Below, piece by piece: positions 5,560 to 10,560 of a stretch of DNA of 10,560 bases (positions are counted from its first letter, which is position 1; each line of letters begins with the position of its first letter). Made by a program: the position numbers and the translations under genes. The notes beneath the pieces are model-generated. The model was given only the letters and a program-made list of their open reading frames with translations. It was not told where the DNA came from and made no database searches. Origin of the DNA: JBGSIZ01 sp041742255 (lineage in GTDB: Bacteria > Pseudomonadota > Alphaproteobacteria > Rhodobacterales > Rhodobacteraceae); contig JBGSIZ010000202.1 of assembly GCA_041742255.1 (NCBI GenBank), positions 1-10,560 on the forward strand, read 5' to 3'.

Positions 5560-7619
5560 AGACCCAACAACCCGCGGACCTTGTCCGCCGTGGCCGCCGC
5601 CGTGATGCCGAATTTTTCATACAAGACCTCGGCGGGCGCAGAGGCCCCAAAGCCGTGCATCCCGACAAAGCCCGATTTTTCGCGCTTGCCCCGTTCCCCA
5701 AACAGCCAGCGGTCCCAGCCAAAGCGGATTCCGGCCTCGATCGCGACGCGGACCGGGCCGCCGGGCAGAACCCGTTTGCGATAGGCTTCGTCCTGATCCT
5801 CGAACAGTTCCCAGCAGGGCATGGACACGACGCGGGTGCCGATCCCGTCCGCCTCAAGGAGCGCGCGGGCGGCGAGTGCTATTTCCACTTCGGACCCGGT
5901 GGCCATGAGAATGGCCTGCCGTTTGCCCGTGGCCTCGGCCAGAACATAGGCGCCTTGGGCCGTCAGGTTGGCGTTCTTGTGGTCGGTGCGCACGGTGGGC
6001 AGGTTTTGCCGCGACAAGGCCAGCACAGACGGCGTGCTGGGCCGGGTCAGCGCGATTTCCCACGCTTCCGCCGTTTCGACAGTATCGGCGGGCCGGAACA
6101 CCAGCGTGTTGGGCGTGGCCCGCAGCATGGCCAGATGTTCCACCGGTTGGTGGGTCGGCCCGTCTTCGCCCAGTCCGATGCTGTCATGGGTCATGACATA
6201 AACCACCGGCACCCCCATCAGCGCCGACAGACGCATCGCGCCGCGCGCATAATCGGTAAAGCACATGAAGGTGCCACCATAGGCCCGCGTCCCGCCGTGC
6301 AGCGCCATGCCATTGAGCGCCGCCGCCATGCCATGTTCCCGGATGCCAAAATAGATATAGCGCCCGGCCCGGTTGGTGGGGCTGAACACGCCCATGTCGC
6401 CCGTTTTGGTGTTGTTCGATCCGGTCAGATCGGCCGATCCCCCCATCGATTCCTCGAGTATCGGGTTGATCACCTCGAGCGTCATTTCCGACGATTTCCG
6501 GGTGGCCACCTTGGGCGCACTGTCGGACACCTGTTTTTTCAAGGCGCGGATGGCAGCGGACAATTTGCGCGGAACCTCGCCTGCATAGGCGCGGCTGAAT
6601 TCGGCCTGTTTGGCGGCGGGCAGTTTGGCAAATGCAGCCTCCCACGCGGCGCGGTCTGTGGCACCCCGGTGGCCTATGGCCTCCCACCCGGATTTGACGT
6701 CGGCGGGGATTTCGAACGGGCCAAAGGGCCAGCCATAGGCGTCTTTGGCGGCCTGCAATTGTTTGGGATCGGTCAGCGCCCCGTGCCCCTTGGAGGTGTC
6801 TTGTGCCGCGTGACCCAGCGCGATGTGGGTTTTGCAGGCGATGAGCGAGGGGCGGGGGTCGGCCTTGGCTGCGGTCAGGGCGGCGTCGATGGCCACGGGG
6901 TCGTGTCCGTCGATTTCCTGCACATGCCAGCCCGACGCCGCGAACCGCTGCGGCTGGTTGGTTTTGTCGGCGATGTCCACGGTGCCGTCGATGGTGATGT
7001 TGTTGTTGTCCCAGCACACGATGAGGTGGCCAAGCTGCTGCATGCCGGCCAGACCGATCGCCTCTTGGCTGACCCCTTCCATCAGGCAACCATCGCCTGC
7101 CATGACATAGGTGCGGTGGTTGACCACCTTGGCGCCGTAGCGGGCGCGCTGGTTTTCCTCGGCAATGGCAAAGCCCACCGAATTGGCGATCCCCTGACCC
7201 AAGGGGCCTGTGGTTGTCTCAATCCCGCGCGCATGGCCATATTCCGGATGGCCCGCGGTTTTGGCACCCCATTGACGGAAATTCTTGATCTGGTCGAGCG
7301 TGATATCCTCGTAACCCGTCAGATACAGCAGCGCATACAGCAGCATGGACCCGTGCCCCGCCGACAGGATGAACCGGTCGCGGTCTGGCCAGTGGGGCGC
7401 CTTGGGATCAAAGCGCAGGTGCTTTTCAAACAGCACCGTCGCCACGTCGGCCATGCCCATGGGCATGCCGGAATGCCCGGAATTGGCCGCCGCCACCGCA
7501 TCCAGCGTGAGGGTCCGGATGGCGGTTGCTTTCATCCAATGGTTGGGGTTGGCGGCGCGCAGGGCTGCAATATCCAAGGTGTCGGGTCCTTTTTGGCTCA
7601 GATGGGTTGTGAGCGTCAT
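5556..7619 (-). CDS. tkt: Transketolase
   Basis: This thiamine-diphosphate enzyme moves two-carbon units between sugar phosphates in the non-oxidative pentose phosphate pathway, in the cytoplasm. At 687 residues it is complete. Visible motifs: NSGHSGMPMGMADV (46-59), SAGHGSMLLYALLYL (86-100), TTTGPLGQG (135-143), the ThDP/metal motif GDGCLMEG (175-182) with its partner NNN (205-207), and in the middle domain GIREHGMAAALNGMALHGG. The C-terminal domain ends in GMHGFGASAPAEVLYEKFG. The start is uncertain: the ATG at 7619 has no ribosome-binding site, while an in-frame TTG at 7577 (residue 15, followed by DIAALRAANPNHW) has AAGGA (7587-7591) 9 nt upstream and gives the N-terminus I expect for roseobacter Tkt. 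It overlaps the downstream lipoprotein gene by 4 nt and diverges from the coiled-coil/zapA unit. Confidence 0.97.
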   Translation of the reverse strand: MTLTTHLSQKGPDTLDIAALRAANPNHWMKATAIRTLTLDAVAAANSGHSGMPMGMADVATVLFEKHLRFDPKAPHWPDRDRFILSAGHGSMLLYALLYLTGYEDITLDQIKNFRQWGAKTAGHPEYGHARGIETTTGPLGQGIANSVGFAIAEENQRARYGAKVVNHRTYVMAGDGCLMEGVSQEAIGLAGMQQLGHLIVCWDNNNITIDGTVDIADKTNQPQRFAASGWHVQEIDGHDPVAIDAALTAAKADPRPSLIACKTHIALGHAAQDTSKGHGALTDPKQLQAAKDAYGWPFGPFEIPADVKSGWEAIGHRGATDRAAWEAAFAKLPAAKQAEFSRAYAGEVPRKLSAAIRALKKQVSDSAPKVATRKSSEMTLEVINPILEESMGGSADLTGSNNTKTGDMGVFSPTNRAGRYIYFGIREHGMAAALNGMALHGGTRAYGGTFMCFTDYARGAMRLSALMGVPVVYVMTHDSIGLGEDGPTHQPVEHLAMLRATPNTLVFRPADTVETAEAWEIALTRPSTPSVLALSRQNLPTVRTDHKNANLTAQGAYVLAEATGKRQAILMATGSEVEIALAARALLEADGIGTRVVSMPCWELFEDQDEAYRKRVLPGGPVRVAIEAGIRFGWDRWLFGERGKREKSGFVGMHGFGASAPAEVLYEKFGITAAATADKVRGLLGL

Positions 7620-7743
7620 ATCAGCGGGGACTTATAGATCAAGCGTGCTGTCTAACCTGTTGGCGGAAAACGGAGGAGGGCGTTTGCGGGAGGCCCGGTC
7701 TTGCCGTAGGCTTGGCCCACGCCGCACGATTCGGCGCAAGGCC

Positions 7744-7759
7744 GTGGCCCGCGGGCCAC
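7744..7759. repeat. Perfect 16-bp palindrome
   Basis: GTGGCCCGCGGGCCAC is its own reverse complement. It lies 52 bp upstream of the coiled-coil gene start, next to the imperfect hairpin at 7711-7740. It may be a protein-binding site or part of a structured leader. No second copy was seen in the window. Confidence 0.6.
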
Positions 7760-7773
7760 AAAGTGGTAGGCAC

Positions 7774-7804
7774 GGGACGGGAACGGGCGGCTTGGGACAA
7801 GGGG
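7774..7804 (+). promoter_or_regulatory. Putative G-quadruplex motif including a ribosome-binding site
   Basis: Five G-tracts occur on the plus strand at 7774-7776, 7779-7781, 7785-7787, 7794-7796 and 7801-7804, with loops of 2, 3, 6 and 4 nt. The first four already meet the usual G3+/N1-7 rule. The last tract is the AAGGGG ribosome-binding site of the coiled-coil gene at 7812, so folding could hide it. Motif only; folding not shown. Confidence 0.4.
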
Positions 7805-7811
7805 CAGGCAG

Positions 7812-8324
7812 ATGACAGAGATCAGCGACCTTGAATCGCGGCTGAGTGCGGCGCTGGACCGGATCCGGTCGGGTGTGGAGCGCCTGTCGGTTCCCGCGCC
7901 GCAGGGTGATGCGCCCTTGGCGGATGTACCGGAGGGGCCATCGCTGGCGCAAGTGCAGGCCCAATTGGCCGAAGAACGCGACGCCAACGCCCAGTTGGAA
8001 GAACGGGTGAAGGCGCTCAAGGCCCGTCAGGACGGGCGGTTGACCGAACTGGAGGCGATGGCGGACGGCGCCAAGGTCAGGATGGCCAAGGTTGACAAGG
8101 ATTTGCAGCGTCTGCGGCAGGTCAACGCTGAATTGCGCGACATCAATACCAAACTGCGCGCTGCGGTAGAGGCGGGGGTGTCTGAACCCCACCTGATCAA
8201 CCGGGCGATGCAGGCCGAACTGGAAGCGCTGCGGGCTGTGCGGGCAGCGGACGCTGCCGAAGTGGACGCGGTGCTGGACGCCTTGCGCCCCATTCTTGCC
8301 ACCCAAACCCCACAGGAGGTGTGA
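7812..8324 (+). CDS. Coiled-coil protein upstream of zapA, ZauP-type candidate
   Basis: A 170-residue soluble protein without signal or membrane segments. It starts MTEISDLESRLSAALDRIRS, has a Pro/Gly-rich break at about 27-44, and then long charged heptad-like helix from about 45 to 120, rich in Leu, Glu, Lys, Arg and Gln. A C-terminal helix spans about 127-162. In Caulobacter the coiled-coil protein ZauP is encoded with ZapA and links it to the Z-ring; the position, size and coiled-coil make-up here suggest the same role, but I cannot align it to ZauP. The ATG follows AAGGGG (7799-7804) with 7 nt spacing. Its TGA overlaps the zapA ATG by one base (TGATG), so the two are almost certainly co-translated. 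Confidence 0.8.
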   Translation: MTEISDLESRLSAALDRIRSGVERLSVPAPQGDAPLADVPEGPSLAQVQAQLAEERDANAQLEERVKALKARQDGRLTELEAMADGAKVRMAKVDKDLQRLRQVNAELRDINTKLRAAVEAGVSEPHLINRAMQAELEALRAVRAADAAEVDAVLDALRPILATQTPQEV

Positions 8325-8713
8325 TGCCCGAGGTCGAGATCAGGATCGGTGGCCGCACGTTCGAAGTGGCCTGTCAAGACGGCGAAGAACATTTCCTGCA
8401 CGCCGCCGCCGGAATGCTGGATGCCGAGGCAGCGTCGCTGGCCGGCCAAGCCGGACGGATGCCCGAAAGCCGGATGTTGCTGATGGCGGGACTGTTGCTG
8501 GCGGACAAGACGGCCGGTCTGGAGGACAAGGTGCGCGAGGCCGAAGCTCGCGCGGTGACTGCCGAGGCGAAGGTGTCGGCGCTGCAATCGCGGCCCGCTG
8601 CCGATCCGGTGCGGATCGAGGTTCCGGTGATCCCGAACGAGGTCCGTGACACGCTGGCCGAACTCGCCGCCCGCGCCGAAGCCCTTGCCGACGAGGTTGA
8701 GGCGCGAGGCTAG
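8324..8713 (+). CDS. zapA: Cell division protein ZapA
   Basis: ZapA is a small cytoplasmic protein that binds FtsZ and cross-links protofilaments to stabilise the Z-ring. The 129-residue product has the typical N-terminal globular part, PEVEIRIGGRTFEVACQDGE (2-21), then a segment with HAAAGMLDAEA. A helical region covers about 46-86 (SRMLLMAGLLLADKTAGLEDKV), and a second helix follows a Pro-containing linker (about 103-127). ATG 8324 is chosen over the adjacent in-frame GTG at 8321 because AGGAGG (8314-8319) would leave GTG only one base of spacing. It is the second gene of a two-gene unit with the coiled-coil gene. Downstream, GCGAG (8704-8708)/CTCGC (8717-8721) could form a small hairpin around the stop codon, without a proper T-tract. 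Confidence 0.9.
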   Translation: MPEVEIRIGGRTFEVACQDGEEHFLHAAAGMLDAEAASLAGQAGRMPESRMLLMAGLLLADKTAGLEDKVREAEARAVTAEAKVSALQSRPAADPVRIEVPVIPNEVRDTLAELAARAEALADEVEARG

Positions 8714-8808
8714 GCTCTCGCACGGTCCTAACAGTTTCTTATTGCCGAAAAAACCGCCGCCGGAGGCTTCTGCAGGATCGGCGATGACCAGTCCTGAAAA
8801 ATGGGCCC

Positions 8809-8834
8809 GTAAGGTGGGTCTTGACCCACCCTAC
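8809..8834. repeat. REP-like palindrome between zapA and grxD
   Basis: GGTGGGTC (8813-8820) and GACCCACC (8823-8830) form a perfect 8-bp inverted repeat with 2 nt between. GTA (8809-8811) and TAC (8832-8834) extend it across one A-C mismatch. The GGTGGGTC...GACCCACCCTAC form is one I recognise from dispersed palindromes in proteobacterial genomes. It lies 9 nt past the grxD stop codon and may protect transcript ends or limit read-through between the convergent genes. Only one copy is in the window, so its repetitive nature is not shown here. Confidence 0.55.
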
Positions 8835-8843
8835 CGTGCCATA

Positions 8844-9203
8844 TCAGCCGTTGGCGGCGCGGATCTGGTCCGCCTTTTCCTTGTCGAATGCGATGCCTTT
8901 TTCGGCGAGCAGCGTGTCCAACTCGCCCGACAGCGTCATGTCGGTGATGATGTCACAGCCGCCGACGAATTCGCCTTTGACATACAGCTGCGGAATGGTG
9001 GGCCAATCCGAGAAATCCTTGATCCCTTGACGGATGTCGGCGTTTTCCAGCACATTCACATCGGCAAATTCGATCCCCATGAAGTTCAGAACGCCCGCCA
9101 CGCGGGATGAAAACCCGCATTGCGGCATCATCTTGGTGCCTTTCATGAACAGAACGACATCGTTGCTGGTCACGGTCTGTTTGATCTGGTCGAGGGCGGT
9201 CAT
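8844..9203 (-). CDS. grxD: Monothiol glutaredoxin (Grx4 type)
   Basis: A 119-residue cytoplasmic monothiol glutaredoxin of the CGFS class (E. coli GrxD has 115). These proteins bind a [2Fe-2S] cluster with glutathione as a dimer, or with BolA as a heterodimer, and act in Fe-S delivery and iron sensing. The active site is C29-G-F-S32 in MMPQCGFSSR, with Lys21 (FMKGTK) as the glutathione-binding lysine, WPTIPQLYVKGEFVGGCDI (67-85) containing the cis-Pro71 and the GG-C-D glutathione motif. The ATG at 9203 has AGGAG 7 nt upstream on the minus strand (9211-9215); an in-frame upstream GTG at 9221 is not needed. It is downstream of bolA by 54 nt on the same strand, its expected partner. Confidence 0.96.
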   Translation of the reverse strand: MTALDQIKQTVTSNDVVLFMKGTKMMPQCGFSSRVAGVLNFMGIEFADVNVLENADIRQGIKDFSDWPTIPQLYVKGEFVGGCDIITDMTLSGELDTLLAEKGIAFDKEKADQIRAANG

Positions 9204-9257
9204 GGTGGTTCTCCTGTTCACGGCGCAGGGCCGATATCATGTGTCCGAAGCTGCGGA

Positions 9258-9494
9258 TCAGTCCGGCGCCTTGGTGGTCAGGGCAAGCGCGTGCAGTTCG
9301 CCGTGCGATCCGTCCATCTTGCCCTTGAGTGCTGCGTAGACCGCGCGGTGCTGTTGCACCCGGTTTTGGCCGCGAAAGCTGTCGTCGATCACTTCGGCGG
9401 CGAAATGGCTGCCATCGTCGCCTTGCACGTTGATGCGCGCGTTCGGGAAACTGGACCGCAGCAGCGTTTCGATGTCATGGGCGGTTATGGCCAT
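9258..9494 (-). CDS. bolA: BolA family protein
   Basis: A 78-residue BolA/IbaG-like protein with the class II KH-like fold. The signature region is DDSFRGQNRVQQHRAVYAAL (37-56), containing the invariant His50, followed by the C-terminal strand ELHALALTTKAP (66-77). His64 and His68 are further candidate metal ligands. BolA proteins pair with CGFS monothiol glutaredoxins through a shared [2Fe-2S] cluster, and grxD follows directly in this window. The ATG at 9494 is preceded by AAGGAGA (minus strand, 9501-9507). It lies 63 nt downstream of purL and 54 nt upstream of grxD on the same strand, with no terminator visible in either gap, so a purL-bolA-grxD transcript is plausible. Whether it is the BolA or IbaG subtype cannot be decided by eye. 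Confidence 0.93.
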   Translation of the reverse strand: MAITAHDIETLLRSSFPNARINVQGDDGSHFAAEVIDDSFRGQNRVQQHRAVYAALKGKMDGSHGELHALALTTKAPD

Positions 9495-9557
9495 GGACGG
9501 TCTCCTTGTTCTTTGGTCAGAATGTAGAAGTCCGCGCCCCGACCTGCAAGGGCGTGG

Positions 9558-10560
9558 TCAGCCGAGCGCCGTTTCAAATGCACTGTGATAGAGGGCCGCG
9601 AGGTCCGCCAGCGGCGCGGCGTCCGTCCCGAACTGCACCGACGTTCCCCCAAAGACCCCGACCCGGACGAGCGGCAGTTTTGCAGCCGCCGCTGCCGCAA
9701 GAAGGGCGGTTGCGTTTTCGGGCGTGGTCGCGATCAGGTATCGCGCCTGATCCTCGCCAAACAAGGTGCCTGTGTCATCACTGTCGAGTGTTACCCCGGT
9801 GTTGCCCACTTGCGCCATCTCAAACGCCGCCAGCGCCAGCCCGCCGTCCGACAGGTCCGTGCAGGCCACGATCCGCGCGTGATTGGCCCGGATGAAATCG
9901 CCGTGCGCCTGTTCGGCCACAAAGTCCACGGGCGGTGCGTCGCCGTCTTCGCGTCCGAAATGCTCCACCAGCAGGGCCGACTGCCCAAGGTGCCCGTGAG
10001 TTTTACCCAAGACGAGCGCCACATGCCCGGCCTGTGCCGTGCCTGCAATCAGGTGGTCAGGCGACGCGATCAAACCGACCGCACAAATGGTCGGAGTGGG
10101 GAGGATGCCCGTCCCGTCGGTTTCATTATACAATGACACGTTTCCCGACACGATAGGGCAGCCAAGTGCCGTTACCGCCGCCCCGATCCCTTGGATGGCC
10201 CCAACGAATTGTCCCATGATTTCCGGTTTTTCCGGGTTGCCGAAATTGAGGTTGTCGGTGGTGGCGAGCGGCGTGGCCCCCACGGCGGTCAGATTGCGGC
10301 ACGCCTCGGCCACCGCCTGTTTGCCGCCCTCTACCGGGTTGGCCCGGACATAGCGCGGGGTCACGTCACTGGTGAATGCCACCATTTTGCTGGTGCCGTG
10401 AATCCGCACGATGCCGGCCCCAAGCCCCGGTGCCCGCACTGTGTCGCCCATGACCTGTTGGTCGTATTGTTGATACACCCACGCCTTGCTCGCGTAGTTG
10501 GGCGATCCGATCAGCGACCGCAAGCCGGCGATGGGGTCCACGGGGGGCACTGGCCCAAGC
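9558..10560 (-). CDS. purL: Phosphoribosylformylglycinamidine synthase subunit PurL, C-terminal part
   Basis: The C-terminal 333 residues or so of PurL, which converts FGAR, glutamine-derived ammonia and ATP to FGAM in purine synthesis; the gene continues past the right edge. The small form of PurL is about 720-750 residues, so a little under half is here. Recognisable motifs: DVTPRYVRANPVEGGKQAVA, NLNFGNPEKPE, GCPIVSGNVSLYNET and CTDLSDGGLALA, all from the AIRS-like ATP-binding domains. The frame stays open up to base 10560, reading LGPVPPVDPIAGL across the region of an in-frame GTG at 10550, which is an internal Val and not a start. The stop TGA is at 9558-9560. It lies upstream of bolA and grxD. 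Confidence 0.97.
   Translation of the reverse strand, partial: LGPVPPVDPIAGLRSLIGSPNYASKAWVYQQYDQQVMGDTVRAPGLGAGIVRIHGTSKMVAFTSDVTPRYVRANPVEGGKQAVAEACRNLTAVGATPLATTDNLNFGNPEKPEIMGQFVGAIQGIGAAVTALGCPIVSGNVSLYNETDGTGILPTPTICAVGLIASPDHLIAGTAQAGHVALVLGKTHGHLGQSALLVEHFGREDGDAPPVDFVAEQAHGDFIRANHARIVACTDLSDGGLALAAFEMAQVGNTGVTLDSDDTGTLFGEDQARYLIATTPENATALLAAAAAAKLPLVRVGVFGGTSVQFGTDAAPLADLAALYHSAFETALG

Larger units (their letters stand above)
7620..7811. other. Divergent intergenic region between tkt and the coiled-coil/zapA unit
   Basis: These 192 bp must hold promoters for both directions, but none stands out: on the minus strand CTTGATCTATAAG lies near the tkt start, and on the plus strand TTGCCG (7701-7706) has only a weak partner CACGAT. 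The right half is GC-rich and structured. An imperfect hairpin pairs CTTG (7711-7714) and CGCCG (7720-7724) with CGGCG (7732-7736) and CAAG (7737-7740). A perfect palindrome (7744-7759) and a set of G-tracts (7774-7804) follow. I see no gene here. Confidence 0.6.

Noticed and set aside
5655..7637. 660-codon open frame on the plus strand opposite tkt
   Set aside because: It is an antisense shadow in high-GC DNA; its translation is low-complexity Gly/His/Arg-rich, while tkt has all family motifs on the minus strand.
8714..8843. Possible 6S RNA downstream of zapA
   Set aside because: 6S RNA follows zapA in some proteobacteria, but only about 130 bp remain before grxD and I cannot fold a long rod with a central bubble; a REP-like palindrome occupies part of it.

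Overview
The window is a GC-rich stretch of ordinary-looking chromosome. The protein sequences and gene neighbourhoods (mmsA with a divergent LysR regulator, tkt near gap, a coiled-coil gene with zapA, purL-bolA-grxD) point to an alphaproteobacterium of the Rhodobacterales, most likely the Roseobacter group. This placement is by recognition, not by a database search. I see no rRNA, tRNA, CRISPR array, transposase, phage gene or island boundary.

Layout from left to right. (1) The 5' end of mmsA (minus) and a LysR-family regulator (plus) diverge from a 109-bp AT-rich intergenic region with a well-placed LysR-type operator. (2) A two-CBS-domain protein and coaD (both plus) are separated by a strong stem-loop. 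(3) A 52-aa DUF1127-like small protein (minus) converges on coaD. (4) gap (minus) ends in an intrinsic terminator and is preceded by a 46-aa single-pass membrane protein that may share its transcript. (5) A DUF808/YedI-like membrane protein (plus) runs convergently, with 7 nt between stop codons, into a DUF4329 lipoprotein (minus). (6) The lipoprotein gene overlaps the end of tkt (minus) by four bases. (7) A 192-bp divergent region with a perfect 16-bp palindrome and a run of G-tracts lies upstream of a coiled-coil gene and zapA (both plus, overlapping by one base). (8) A REP-like palindrome sits between zapA and the convergent grxD. (9) grxD, bolA and the 3' half of purL (all minus) reach the right edge.

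Themes: central carbon metabolism (transketolase, GAPDH, the propionyl-CoA-forming MmsA), cofactor and nucleotide synthesis (CoaD, PurL), Fe-S cluster handling (GrxD with BolA), and cell division (ZapA with a probable ZauP-type partner).

I found no clearly new multi-gene system. The items most worth a second look are the DUF4329 lipoprotein with a complete JAMM-type metalloprotease signature coupled to tkt, the possible G-quadruplex that includes the ribosome-binding site of the coiled-coil gene, the mmsA/LysR operator arrangement, and two very small genes (2182-2340 and 3625-3765).
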